IMG/VR virus record: IMGVR_UViG_3300031885_000031
Coordinates: 1 to 47,010 of that record
Reading direction: 5' to 3' (one strand)
From: a virus
DNA: 47,010 nucleotides
Under the pieces are notes generated by a model. It did not search any database. It was given only the letters and a program-made list of their open reading frames with translations, and was not told the origin of the DNA. The translations under genes were made by a program, and so were the position numbers. This document shows, in pieces, positions 1 through 10,800 of this stretch. The first letter of the stretch is position 1; each line of letters opens with the position of its first letter.

Positions 1-219
1 GTCGAGAGCGGCATCGGCCGGATGAAAGAGGCCGCCGTCGTCAAGCCGCTGGTGGAGACCGTGAGCGGCGGCCAGCGATTCAAGGATGCCGTCGACGCGC
101 GGGCGGATCTGTCGGCTGAGCAGAAGGTGTCGCTGCGCGGCCTGTTCAATGCCTCGATGCAGGCCGAGCAGGATGCGTCGAGCCAGGACGCGGTGAAGGC
201 GATCAAGGCGGGGATGTAG
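1..219 (+). CDS. C-terminal end of an unknown protein (5' truncated)
   Basis: The frame is open from the first base and stops at 217-219, so only the last 72 residues are present. The segment is Ala-, Lys- and Asp-rich and looks helical. It resembles no other protein in the window. It lies 55 bases upstream of the 275-676 gene, whereas the second copy of that gene (46205-46606) is preceded by a different, 540-residue gene. This piece is therefore either part of a second tail module or belongs to a variant genome joined at the contig end. No function can be proposed. Confidence 0.6.
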   Translation, partial: VESGIGRMKEAAVVKPLVETVSGGQRFKDAVDARADLSAEQKVSLRGLFNASMQAEQDASSQDAVKAIKAGM

Positions 220-274
220 CAGCGGTGAGGCGGCATGGGGCGAGTGACGCAGTGGCGGAGTGACGGAGTGAGAT

Positions 275-676
275 ATGAGCCAGTACACCGAGATCATTCT
301 GAAGGCCGCCCTTGCCGCAGGAACCGATGCGGCGAAGGCCGAGTCCCTGACGCTCGATGAACTCGCGGTCATGGCGGGGGTTGACGCCAAGAAATTGCCC
401 AAGGAATGGGACGCCGCCGAGGAAAAGGCGGCGCTGGCGGCGTACTACGCTCCGGCGGAGATCACGCGCGAGGTCGAGGCAGAAAACGGCGAATGGGATA
501 TCGAGGTTCATCACGAGTACCTGGGTTGTTTCACGGTCCGCACCGCCGACCACCCCGACCCGCCTCGCGTTGTGGATGCCGAGAAGCGGCGCGAGATCGT
601 GGCGGCGGCTACGGCGGCGAGACTGGCTGAGGACTCTCGATTGCGTTTTAAGCCGCCGGAGGGCAAGGCACTCTAA
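275..676 (+). CDS. Conserved tail-module protein, copy 1 (133 aa)
   Basis: This is a small acidic, Ala-rich protein of unknown function. The N-terminal half (about residues 1-60) looks helical; a short stretch around residues 75-95 with aromatic and His residues may be a beta segment. A near-identical protein is encoded at 46205-46606: 126 of 133 residues match, all seven differences fall in the first 75 residues, and the last 59 are identical. The stop overlaps the next start in a TAATG arrangement, so it is translationally coupled to the fibre-like gene in both copies. That fixed pairing suggests an accessory, linker or chaperone for the fibre, but this is inference. The start is ATG after GGAGTGAG, a weaker ribosome site than that of the second copy. 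Confidence 0.85.
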   Translation: MSQYTEIILKAALAAGTDAAKAESLTLDELAVMAGVDAKKLPKEWDAAEEKAALAAYYAPAEITREVEAENGEWDIEVHHEYLGCFTVRTADHPDPPRVVDAEKRREIVAAATAARLAEDSRLRFKPPEGKAL

Positions 677-2121
677 TGGCCAATAAGTATGCCATCACCG
701 GCATTGCGATGAACTGGTCGGTCTCGACCTGGGGCCAGATCGTCACGGGGGCGGACTGGACGAGCAAGGTTCTGACGCCCGCGACCCCCACGTGGCCGCC
801 CTCGACGGACCTGACGGGCAAGTATATTGAAATCCGTACCACCACTGCCGTGCTTTGCACGATTGCCTCCAACACGGACACGACTATCACAACCGTCGAA
901 GCGGGTCCGGCCAACAGCGCTTCCGCCCGTTACGTCCTCTTCAACGAGGCCAAACCCGCCGGCGGCGACGTGGCGAGCGCGAACGGGGCGGTCGTGACGA
1001 TGGACGAGACGCCCATCCCGGCCAGCGGAACCGTCGAACTCGATTCCTGGGACACCGCCGCCACCCCCGTCAGAAACGCCGGCCAGTTCTCCATAGTGAT
1101 GACCGACGCCATTCATCACGATCCCGGATCGGCAATCAATACAAGCAACCTCATAGCAGGTAGTCTGAGCGGCGGCCTGATCAAGACCTCCGGGGCTGGA
1201 CCGGCAGATCATATCTGCACCATGACCGCCGACTATTCAATCGGCGGCATCGCAGATACTCGATTCTGCTTCTACATAAGCCATAGCGGCGGGACGTTCT
1301 GGCTCAAGAATTGCGACGTGTGGGCCGGCGTCGGAGGCAACCGCGCCGCCGGCTTTGTCAACCTGACGACGAGCACCGGCATCGTGAAGTTGACCAACGT
1401 CAATTTCCACAACCAGATAACCGGCATGGCTTATGAGGGCCGTGCCCCGGTTTGGGAACTCGGCGACAAGTCCGATTACATGGACTGGTATCGCGGTTCA
1501 GGCCCGATTGCCGTGCCCAACACGAAGCACGGAGCGGAACCCGCCGCTGGAGAGATGCTCCTCGGCGTGGTGTGCGGATCCACCACGGGCAACCTGTCCT
1601 GGCCCAACGTGGCAGACGCGGACATCACCGAGGCCGCCGCTGCGGCCTTTGTACTCAGCACGGCAACCTTCGGGGCAGCGAACGCCAGGTCGGGTACTTG
1701 GGTCGCTGCGGCCAATGCAGACGTGCTCCTGGATGTGCCGAATGGCGTGTCGCCAAGCGTGGGCGACTACTATCCGCCAAACTTTGATAGTCTCCCTGGT
1801 GTTGCGGACGCAAACGCAGTTCTTAACACGGCTCACTTCGGTCCGGCCAATGTCAGCATTGGTGGACACAACTTGGCTCTCTGGGTTGAAATAGACCAAG
1901 TTGTATTGGAGGACTTTGTACTCCTTGGTCACGACAGGTACACAGGGGGTGCGGCTGGAAAGTTCTATCCACCGAACGACGGTGCTCCGTTCACCGACGA
2001 TCCGGCCCTCGTTCGTGACACGGCCCATTATGGGTATGACAACACCACGGCAGGCACTTACGCCGGCGGTGGGGCTCCCGTCCCCATCGGTGCGTGGGAC
2101 AGCGGATTCGTCTGGAGGTAG
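676..2121 (+). CDS. Tail fibre / receptor-binding-like protein (481 aa)
   Basis: The protein is rich in Gly, Thr, Ala, Asn and Asp with very few Lys, as in secreted beta-rich phage fibres. The C-terminal third carries three degenerate repeats whose core reads roughly V-L-x-T-A-x-[FY]-G-x-x-N (around residues 325, 382 and 446), the last two preceded by an FYPPN- or YYPPN-like stretch. Repeats with a YG core are common in phage tail and appendage proteins, as known from that broad class. The start is the ATG overlapping the previous stop, and a GGAGG site for the next gene lies at the 3' end. Codons from 951 to 1077 are identical to the last 127 bases of the window, and the reading frame is preserved if the two are joined (482 aa). 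Host-receptor binding is inferred from composition and position. Confidence 0.75.
   Translation: MANKYAITGIAMNWSVSTWGQIVTGADWTSKVLTPATPTWPPSTDLTGKYIEIRTTTAVLCTIASNTDTTITTVEAGPANSASARYVLFNEAKPAGGDVASANGAVVTMDETPIPASGTVELDSWDTAATPVRNAGQFSIVMTDAIHHDPGSAINTSNLIAGSLSGGLIKTSGAGPADHICTMTADYSIGGIADTRFCFYISHSGGTFWLKNCDVWAGVGGNRAAGFVNLTTSTGIVKLTNVNFHNQITGMAYEGRAPVWELGDKSDYMDWYRGSGPIAVPNTKHGAEPAAGEMLLGVVCGSTTGNLSWPNVADADITEAAAAAFVLSTATFGAANARSGTWVAAANADVLLDVPNGVSPSVGDYYPPNFDSLPGVADANAVLNTAHFGPANVSIGGHNLALWVEIDQVVLEDFVLLGHDRYTGGAAGKFYPPNDGAPFTDDPALVRDTAHYGYDNTTAGTYAGGGAPVPIGAWDSGFVWR
951..1077. repeat. Internal copy of the contig-end exact repeat (127 bp)
   Basis: These 127 bases are identical to 46884-47010. 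The preceding base differs (C at 950, T at 46883), and the preceding roughly 200 bases are strongly diverged. The segment lies inside the fibre-like gene. A repeat whose length equals a common assembler k-mer, placed exactly at a contig end, suggests that the assembly path re-entered itself here. Confidence 0.95.
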
Positions 2122-2123
2122 TC

Positions 2124-3551
2124 ATGGCGATACTCCTACTGGACAGCGAGAACGCCGTCCGCGACTTGAAGACGGCCGCGATCACGGTTCTGACTCATAC
2201 GCCGCACGCCACCAACCACGTCATGTGCGCTGCGTATCTCGTCCTTGGAGATGCTGGCGATCCACTGGACGGGACCGGTGGTGACTTCGAGTTGACCATC
2301 ACGGTCGGTGGCCAGACGGTTGAACCGAATCCGCAGGTCGTCACGTTCTCGACTGCAACCCGCGCCGCTGTGTGGACCGCGCCTTTTCCTGTCCCAGCAG
2401 CCCAGGAAGTCATCGTCAAGGTTCTAAGTCCAAACGCGGCCGATGATACCGTACGAACCACCTGCTACCTGTTCGACATGGCGCCCGTCGCCATAGATGC
2501 CAACGGCAACGCCAGCGCCGATCTGACGTACATTCACGGGACGGCCTTAACCGAAACCGCCGGCCAACTCGCCGGGGCATTCATCAAGTTCTTCGACGTG
2601 GCCGCACCGACCCTGACTTGTCTTGGCCTCAACCAGACCGGCGATACCTACTTGCTGGCCAAGGCCGGCGGGGCGGGTGATATCACAGCGGCGCTGACGA
2701 GGGTGCAACTGGCCCTTCCAGCCATCGCGCCGGATGCTGCAGGTGGTCTGCCCACCACGACGAAGATCACGGATGCCCGGCTCGGCGCCTTGACCGACCT
2801 GATTGACGGCGGCCGCCTTGACTTGCTCATCGACTCCATCGTTGCCGGAAGGGGTTGGATATTCGGAGGCACCGTCACCGCCGACGTTCCGGGCGTGAGT
2901 TTCACCGTCGGGACGATGGCCGGCTTCGGGGCAGGATGCTTCGTTGATGCGACCTCGCCCTGGTATGCCTACGTGTTCCGCGACAACGGCGGAACCGGGG
3001 CCCCGCCCCAGGGTGAGATGCGGAAGATCACCGGGTACACGACGGCGACGGGCCTGTTCACCACCGAGGCGTTCAGCGCGAGCGTGGCGACGAACGATCA
3101 GGTCTTTATCGTGAACCCGGCCCTGGCGGACATCCTGAGCATCAAGACCTCCCTGGCGGCGGCGCTCGTGACCCGCGTGGGCGGCGCGGTTGCGACCTAC
3201 ACTTTGACGGGCGGCACGGTCCAACCGATCACCATCGCCCAGTACGCCCACACCGACCTGTCGCTCGTCCTCTCGGACGAAGGCGGCACGCCCATCAGCC
3301 TTGTCGGCAAGACGCTGCGGTTCAAGGCCATGCGCGGGGCCACGATCGTGTTCGACTTCGTTTCGACCGACGCGACGGAGATCACGATCGCGGGCGGGAC
3401 GGGCGGCGGGTTCGTCATCCACTTCACGGCGGCGCTCACTTTGGTCACCGAACGGCTGTCCTACGAATTGTGGGACACCACGGCCGTGACCGGCCCGATC
3501 CTCTTGGCGAAGGCCGATCTGGACGTGGTGCCGACGATAGGGCCAACGTAA
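2124..3551 (+). CDS. Tail/baseplate-like structural protein (475 aa)
   Basis: The start at 2124 is chosen because GGAGG (2115-2119) lies just upstream; an in-frame start 30 bases earlier lacks one and overlaps the fibre gene. The protein is Gly/Thr/Ala-rich and beta-rich. About residues 265-340 hold a segment with the pattern seen in many phage tail proteins, in which a surface loop is followed by R-K-I-x-x-Y and a T-G-x-F-T-x-E-x-F motif. The C-terminal 115 residues read like an immunoglobulin-like domain of the baseplate upper protein type, with D-E-G-G-T-P-I-S-L-V-G-K-T near the start. It follows the fibre gene by two bases and probably belongs to the same adsorption apparatus. The exact role is unknown. 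Confidence 0.78.
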   Translation: MAILLLDSENAVRDLKTAAITVLTHTPHATNHVMCAAYLVLGDAGDPLDGTGGDFELTITVGGQTVEPNPQVVTFSTATRAAVWTAPFPVPAAQEVIVKVLSPNAADDTVRTTCYLFDMAPVAIDANGNASADLTYIHGTALTETAGQLAGAFIKFFDVAAPTLTCLGLNQTGDTYLLAKAGGAGDITAALTRVQLALPAIAPDAAGGLPTTTKITDARLGALTDLIDGGRLDLLIDSIVAGRGWIFGGTVTADVPGVSFTVGTMAGFGAGCFVDATSPWYAYVFRDNGGTGAPPQGEMRKITGYTTATGLFTTEAFSASVATNDQVFIVNPALADILSIKTSLAAALVTRVGGAVATYTLTGGTVQPITIAQYAHTDLSLVLSDEGGTPISLVGKTLRFKAMRGATIVFDFVSTDATEITIAGGTGGGFVIHFTAALTLVTERLSYELWDTTAVTGPILLAKADLDVVPTIGPT

Positions 3552-3570
3552 CAGAAAGACGAGGCGCAGG

Positions 3571-4731
3571 ATGCTACTCGAACGCCGGAAGCGGGTGGTG
3601 TGGAACCCGGTCACGCAGCAGAACGAGGCCGCGCCTGCCGGGGGCCTGATGTCGCCGGGCACGTTGCCGGGCGACCTCTTCCGCGAGCGCCAGCACCAAA
3701 CTCAGGTCGGCTTGACCTCGCGGGTCGAGGCGGCGAATCCCCACTCCGGCTTCGGCGAACGGTCAACGTCACCCGAAGTGGTCGCGGGCACACGCCGTCT
3801 GCGGAACGCCGCCGCCCAAGAGGGTCTCTACGGCGAACAGATCGGCTTGGAGACCGGCGAAGTCCAGGGGGAGAGGCGCCTACTTCCGGCCCGCGAGAAA
3901 CTGGCGGGGGCTGGACTGGCACTCGGGGCGGGAGAGGCGACCCGCGCGAACCTCTACGGCGAGGCGGTCGCGCCGTCCAAGACGGCCGCCGACATCGCCG
4001 GGTTCACGGCGGCAGGGGCGGAAGCCGGACCCCGGGCGAGGGCACAGACGGGCCTTATCGGCAGTCAAAGCAAACTGCTCAGGGGCCAAAGTGCCTACTA
4101 TCGCGGTACGGGTGCTGGTGCGGCCAAGCAGGGGGCTGGGATGGAAAAGACCGGGCAGGCGGCCATCATGTCCGCGGAGGCCCAGAAGGTGGCCGCGGAC
4201 GCCGAAGCTCAGTCGGCCGGCGATCGGGTGGCCCAATCCGTCTTCATTCGGGAGCACCTACAGAAACATCCGGAGATGATGCCGCAGCTTCTGGGGTTCC
4301 TGACGCCGGAGGACCGGCAGGCGATGGCAGACGTCATGCGCCGCACGGAGGCCGCCGGGATTCTGGCGACGGCGGAAAACCTGGAACCGGAGTCTCGGGC
4401 GGGGCTTCTCTCGGAAGTCACCGGGCGCGAAGAACCTTACCCGGAACAGGGCGCCATTCCGTGGGTTGCCCGTACTCTCTGGGGCGGCGGGCAGGGCAGG
4501 GTAAAGCCGCCGGCCCGTCCGGTTGCGGCCCCGCCGGGTGTCCCGAGCCGCTCGCCGCTCATGGCCGGTGCAGGGGGGGTACCCGCGCCAGCCGCGAAAC
4601 CGGCGGCAGGGAAGGCCGGGGCGGTGAGGGCCGTACCTGAGCTCCTGCAGGAGTTCAAGCGGGCGTTCCGCGCGAACCCCCAGGATCCGACTTTGAGGCG
4701 GCTGGCCCAGGCTTTGGGACCTGACTACTGA
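3571..4731 (+). CDS. Ala-rich helical protein, possible internal virion protein (386 aa)
   Basis: The protein is dominated by Ala, Gly, Glu and Arg, with long predicted helical stretches (about residues 70-240) and a Pro/Ala-rich linker (about 300-355) before a short charged C-terminus. No catalytic motif is evident. It sits directly before the giant polyvalent-protein gene, a position often occupied by ejected internal virion proteins in short-tailed phages. That role is inferred from position and composition only. The ribosome site is modest (GAGG or AGG before ATG). Its last 77 bases overlap, antisense, the small membrane-protein candidate on the opposite strand. Confidence 0.72.
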   Translation: MLLERRKRVVWNPVTQQNEAAPAGGLMSPGTLPGDLFRERQHQTQVGLTSRVEAANPHSGFGERSTSPEVVAGTRRLRNAAAQEGLYGEQIGLETGEVQGERRLLPAREKLAGAGLALGAGEATRANLYGEAVAPSKTAADIAGFTAAGAEAGPRARAQTGLIGSQSKLLRGQSAYYRGTGAGAAKQGAGMEKTGQAAIMSAEAQKVAADAEAQSAGDRVAQSVFIREHLQKHPEMMPQLLGFLTPEDRQAMADVMRRTEAAGILATAENLEPESRAGLLSEVTGREEPYPEQGAIPWVARTLWGGGQGRVKPPARPVAAPPGVPSRSPLMAGAGGVPAPAAKPAAGKAGAVRAVPELLQEFKRAFRANPQDPTLRRLAQALGPDY

Positions 4732-4831
4732 GCCGGTTGCGCGTAACTCGGCACCAAGCAAGGAAGACCCGAAGTGCCGCAATACACGCCACGGCGACGA
4801 TGACCAAGAATACGACAATGAAGAATTCCAT
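4655..4831 (-). CDS. Candidate small antisense membrane protein (58 aa)
   Basis: On the minus strand an ATG at 4829-4831 is preceded by GAGGAGG with eight bases between AGGAGG and the start, an ideal ribosome site. Residues 2-24 form one very hydrophobic segment (Phe, Val, Ile, Ala), followed by an Arg-containing stretch and a Pro/Ser-rich hydrophilic tail, as in a single-pass membrane protein. It covers the 159-base gap between two structural genes and runs antisense into the end of the upstream one. It would be the only minus-strand gene here. No promoter was recognised, so it may be a chance frame; the good ribosome site and hydrophobic pattern argue for it. Confidence 0.4.
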   Translation of the reverse strand: MEFFIVVFLVIVAVACIAALRVFLAWCRVTRNRLSSQVPKPGPAASKSDPGGSRGTPA

Positions 4832-4890
4832 GATCAGTTCCTCCTCAAGATCGAGGGAAGGATACACCAGATTCGGAGAATGTCAAGCAC

Positions 4891-7800
4891 GTGGGTGAGA
4901 TCGCAGAGATTCTGGCGGCGACTGAACCGGGCAGGACACGCCCGCGCCGGTTCCCCGGCGAAGGCGGGTTGCTCAGTCAGACGTTGGCGGCAACAGGCCA
5001 GGGGGCGCTTCGGGCGGCGTTCCCGCAAGAGGCCATTCCTGCGCCGTCTACGGAGCCTCTCCCGCTGCCCGAAGCGTCGCAACTTGGCACAACCCTGCCC
5101 GAGCGCGCGGTCGGCACTGGTTTTGAACTCATGCACGGCTTCGAGTCGCGGGTTGTCGAACCTGTTGTTGAAGGGATCACCCGCCTTGCGGGAGCAAGTG
5201 AGGCGGCGCGATCATGGACAGAGGAGTTCGAGACGCGACGTAAGAAAAGGATCCAGGGCTTGCCTGATCTGCCGACTGTAACGAAGGTCTTGAATGAGAC
5301 CGGCGGGGTCGGCGGCATCTTACTGTCAGGTCCATTGATCTACCCGGTTGTCGGTCTTGCTGGGTTCGGAGCAGGGTACGACGACGCTGCGCAGTATACA
5401 CTTGATGAGAACGTTCGCTGGCAGGCGGGGCTCGCAAACGGAGGATGGGACGCGGCCACCGCATGGGCTCTTGGCGTCCTGAAACCGTTGAGTGGTTCTG
5501 CGAAGGCGGGTATGGCGAACGTCTTGAAGAACGCGGCCAACATCGGAAGCGAAGGAGTCAAGTGGGGTATCTTCGGCACTCTCCTGAAGACAGGGCAGAA
5601 CACCATCGCCCGTGCTCTATATGATAATAACAGGGGCTTTTTCGACAACGTTCTCGCCTCTGGCGCGGGCGGCATAATTGTCGGTCTTGTGTTTGGAGTC
5701 CTCCGGGCGCTTGCTCATCTTCCTCCGGGCGCGATTGGAAAACCCCTCAAGGTCCACGAAGCCAAGAGCGCTCAGGGCGAGTACGCGGCCCTCGCCCCGG
5801 AGCATCAACCGCGCGCGGGTGAGACCCGGCCCGACTTCGCGCGGCGCGTCCGGCAGGAGTACGGCGGCGAGTACCCCGACTGGTTTCGCCGGTACTTCAT
5901 CACGGCTGAACCGCCGGCAGAGGGCGCGGCGCTCTACGGCGGCCTTCCCGTTCCGAGCCTCAAGCAACTCAAGGCCGCGGCCAGCGAACTCGGGCTCCTG
6001 TTGCCCCAGGTCAAGCGCTTCGCCCAGGTGCTGGCCAAGGGCGCGATGAGCGTCGAGGAGGCCGCCCGGCAGACAGGCGTTCCCTTGCAGGCCGCAATGG
6101 TCCTCGCCCAGCGGTTCGGGCAGCCGGAGCAGAAGACCTGGAAGGAAACGCTGAAAGAGGGCGAGGCGGGGCTGGCAGAAGTTCCAATTACCCCTACGAC
6201 GGGGGTAGAAGGCCCGCCGGTTGCGCCAGGAGCGACGCCTGCCCCGGATGCGGGCCAAGTGCCAACGGAAGGCGTCGGCGGGGTTCCTGCCCCCGCGCCT
6301 GCACCGGCGCGGGGCGAGGGGCCCGGCCTGAAAACTACTGTCGGTCCCGTTTCGATGATAGCATACCACGGAACCACGCCAAAGGCACTGGCGGCTATTC
6401 AGAAGAAGGGGTTTGCTCCCAAGATTCTGAACGGTCAATACTTTGGTGAAGGTGTCTATCTGACGCTGGACATGGCCGAGGCAAAACGGTACGGCGATGC
6501 TGTAGGAACATTCAACGTCCAACTGAAACAACCATTTGTCCTCGATTTAGACAAGTACAGGGGTGTTGAGGACTGGTATCACGAGATCGAAGATCGCATT
6601 GCTGTTTCGCTGTTCGACGAATACGGTGATCCGGTAACTGTACACACACGTGATCCAGAAACCCTCGGCCCCCAAGGTCGCCTTGCGCCTGAAGCGACAG
6701 AAGCCGCCTCTGCCATTACCCAGTTCCTGCAATCCCTGGGATACGATGGAGTGTTGGTAAAACAAGCGGGCAAGACGGCAGAAATTGTCGTCTTTGATCC
6801 GGCCAGTCTTGGTCGGCTCGCCGCCCCCGCGCCTGCCCCGGCGCAGGGCGAGGGGCCGACGGCGAAGAAGTTGCAGAAGGGCGAGTCAGGCATTCTTGCG
6901 GAACTCCGCGAACGAGCAAAGCAACCAGCCGATTTGACCTTGCCGCTTGGTGGCGTGGTAAACCCAAAGGCTGCGGCATTTATCCGCAAGATGGTGTCTG
7001 CCGTGCCGGAGTTTGCCATCGATCCGACCTTCACCGTGAACGCAGAAGGCAAACTTACCTTCCATGACGGGTTCCACTACGCCATCGAACCCGACTTGCT
7101 TGGGGTGGGAACGCCCAGCCCAGGAACACGCATCAGGGTTGACCTCGCCGCTTTTGGCATAAAGACTGAAGCCGCCGCCAAACGAGTTGCAGCACAGGCA
7201 GAGGGCAAGTACCCCAAAGTGCGCGCGGCCACTGCGCCGACGCCGTACAAACAGGCCGAGTACGCCGATGAGCCGGCCTTGAACGAGGCCCTGTTCAAGT
7301 GGAAGCAAACGACCGGAGAACTTCCCGATACTTGGGCAATGCCTTTTGAGCAGTATGTGGCCGAGCGCCTTACACACCCGCCTCTCCAGAAGACGGCCGC
7401 TTGGGGCCGAAGAGGCGTAGAGGTCATGTCCGCAGAAGAAGCAACCAAGGTTTACAGAGAGGAACACCGCGATGCCGTAGTACATGCCATCCAGAGAGGC
7501 AAGGTTCCGCCGGTTGAAAACCTGACTCCATACGTAAATGATAAGTGGGCAGGTTCGACCATTCGCAAAGCGATGGAAGCACGCGGCGCCGGCCCGGAAG
7601 TCAAGTCGTCCATCCCCGAAATCGCCGCTGCCCAGGAAGCGGACCTGGCCCGAGCGCGCGCGAACGTGCGACGGCCCGCGAGTGAGGGCGGGTACGGGCA
7701 ACCGCCTGCCAAGCAGCTTCAGCGTGCCGCCCCGCCAGCCGCCAAGAAGATCGAGAAGGCGGAAGCGCCGCCGGTCGCCGCCGGTCAACTACCCCCGCCA

Positions 7801-10800
7801 CCGAAGCCGCCCGCGCCGCCCGCCGCTGCGCCCGAACCGGAACCGGAACCGGAGGAACGGGTTGCCAAGGGCGCGGAGTTGGAAGCCGTTGTCCGTAAAG
7901 GTCAAGTCCAGGGCCGGGCGGAAGCCTTCGATGCCTTGACGAAACAGGCCAAGGCGGAAGTCAAGGGGGCTGTGGGCGCGGCCAAGGCTGAAGCCAAGAC
8001 CGAGGCCGAACAAGCGGCCATAGACGCTGAGCGCGAAAAGACTGGCGCGGTGTGGGACGTGCAACTCAAGGAGCGTCTGCGGGCCGAAGCGCAGGAAGAA
8101 GCGACGGCCACGAAGTTGTCTCAGGCACGGATGGCGCGACGTGCGGCCGTGGCCGAAGGCAGAGCCAACATCGCCAGTCTGTCGCTGCGGCTGAAGGCCA
8201 AACGTCAGACCGAGGACGAGATCCGAAGCGCGCTCGTCAAGGTCATCAAGCGGATGCCGAAGGAGATCAGGGGCAAACTCATCGCCAGAGTCAGAACCGC
8301 CATCACGGAAAACAAACTGGCGGATGCTCTGCAACTGGCGTGGAAGTACCTGACGGAGAATCATCAACGGGCGCTCATCAATGCCTCGAAGGCCGTCGCC
8401 ATGAAGATTCACAAGGCGACGTTGGAGTTTGACCCCAAAGACCCGACCGACCAAGCGTTGACGAGTGAGGCCGAGCGGGTCTTGGCGGCGCTCAAACGCG
8501 ACCTGATGAAACTGCAACCCGGAGAAACGCCGGAGGATGCGGTTGCGCGGCTCCTCAAGATCAAGGAGTTCCTGGTTGAAGGCTGGCACATGCACCGGGA
8601 CAAGACCGTGCTCTACACGCTTCAGGGCATGGCCGACGCGGAGGACGCGGCCCGGTCGGTACTCAAAGACCTTGAGACCTGGAACCCGCCGGCGGGCGTT
8701 GAACCGAAAGGCCCGATGCCCGGAACCCCGCACAGGTCCGTGGCCAACCGGGCATTGGACCTCAACAGTTACCCCGACACGGTTATCGAGGGCGACTTGG
8801 GACCGGAAGATGGGGTCCTTGAAACGATGCTCGTCAAGAACGTCGGGGTGGATGTCGTGCATCACCACTTCGCCGACTGGTACGCGGTCTATGACCCGAT
8901 GAACGATGCCGCCAAGGTGGCAACGGGCGGTATCCTTGGCAGCGAGAAAGACATCGCGTGGAAGTCCGACCCGTTGACGTTCGAGATCGGCGGGCAGAAA
9001 GTTACGGCAGAGCGCCGCTTCTGGCTCACCGTCTATGCGGTCTCGAGGGACGAGGACGCGATGGGGAAGTGGTTGGCGAGAACGGAAAGCGACCAGCCTG
9101 AACCATCGACCGCTGTATGGTCTATCCGGCGCGGCAAGGTGGCCTTCTCTTTCAACAATGCCGCCGAAGCCTACGAGTTGGCCGATGCGTTCGCCGCCGC
9201 CGACCCGAAGGGTGCCGCCTACGTCGATGCCTGTCTCGCCGCTCTCAACGCGCCGGGTAGGTACGAGAAGACTGATGCCACTCACGTCCAACTTTTCGGC
9301 ACACACATCGAGAAGGTTCCGGGCACGCGGATGCCGACTCAGTACAACGTGGCGGTGGAGAAGCAACGAGCCGTGCCCGACTTCTCGACAGCCTCGCCGA
9401 CGAACATCGTGAGGCACCTGGGCCATCATACCGCACGGTTGCCAGGCGGGCGCGGGGTCAGCATGGTCTTTGCCGACTTCGACAACACGATCATCCGTGA
9501 GGCGTGGGAAGATGCCGCGTTCAACAACTACGGGCCGACCCTCCGGGACGGCTGGATACTGATGCAGCAGATGGTGCCACATGGCGAAAAGCCGATCACC
9601 CTTCAGGCGTTTCTCGGTGAGCGGGTCGGTCGGGAAGTGCCGCAGATGCTCGACAGGCATCTGCGATACGTCGCCGGAGATGTCGGCCTCTCGTTTCAGA
9701 CAAGGTTGGAGGAGGCCGAGATCGATCCGTTCTTCCGCCGGGCACTTCACAACGCGATGGGCGCGGCGGTCGGCGGGTTCAAGTGGACGCCGATGGCGAA
9801 TCAGATACCGGCCGTCATCTTGCCGATGGCCGACACGAAACCTATGCACGCCGAGGACTTGGCGGGAGCCCTCGCGGAACTGCCCTCGAAATGGAAATGG
9901 GCGTGGGACATACTCCGGCGGGTCCGGTCCGACATCCGCTTCAGGGCGGAACAGTCCGACCCGCAACAATACCTCTCCTACGCGGAAGCGGCCCCGCGAG
10001 GACATGGGGCGAATCGTTGGTGGAGGCGGATCAAGAAGGCCGTCGGCTGGTCTGGCCGGGGCATGATCCGCGTGGACCAGTCGAACCGCATCGTCCATTT
10101 CCTGGCTGCGATCCGGCAGTTGATGCGCGAAAACAAGTTGACGGGGGAGGCACTTTACCAACGTGCCGGCGACATGGCCGCGAGGTGGATGTACCGGGTG
10201 GATGCACCTGTGACGAGCGCGGCCTACAACACCCCGGTCGGCAGGGCCGGGAAGTTCAGTACGGCGGTTGCGGCGGTGACGGCCTTTATGAAGGGCCGAC
10301 TCGCAAACTTCCAGGTCATGCTCCGGGCCATCAACGAGTACCGGCGGGACAAAGACCTGAGCAAGTTGCTCTACAAACTCACCATCGGGGCAATCGTGGC
10401 GGCGGGGTTCACGGCGGTCGGCATAGGTGGGGCGTATCTGTCCGGCAGGAAGGTGGGCGAAGGGCGCGGCGGCGTTGCGGGCGACTTCGTAGAGAACGCC
10501 CTGGGCAACACCTACGGGGCCACGGAAGCCATCCGCCTGATCCGGTCGAAGTCGGCCTACGGGGTCCAGGTGTTCTCAAGCCCGCCCGTCGCGGCGGCGG
10601 AACGGGTCGGCCAGGGTCTCGTCGGGTTGAGGACGGCCATCGAGAAGTCGAGCGGTGACAAGGCGTTCTCGGCCAGCCTAAAACTCCTGCGGGGGTCCGC
10701 CAGTCTGGCAGGGATACCGACCGATCAGGCGTTCAACCTCGTGCGGTTCATGCAGTCTATGCGCGTGGGACCGGGGCGGTTGCAGCCGATGAAGAAGAAG

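Noticed and set aside
7789-10161. A 790-codon open frame on the minus strand
   Set aside because: It lies wholly antisense to the giant polyvalent gene; its translation is His/Arg/Pro-rich without domains. Long antisense frames are expected where codons end in G or C.
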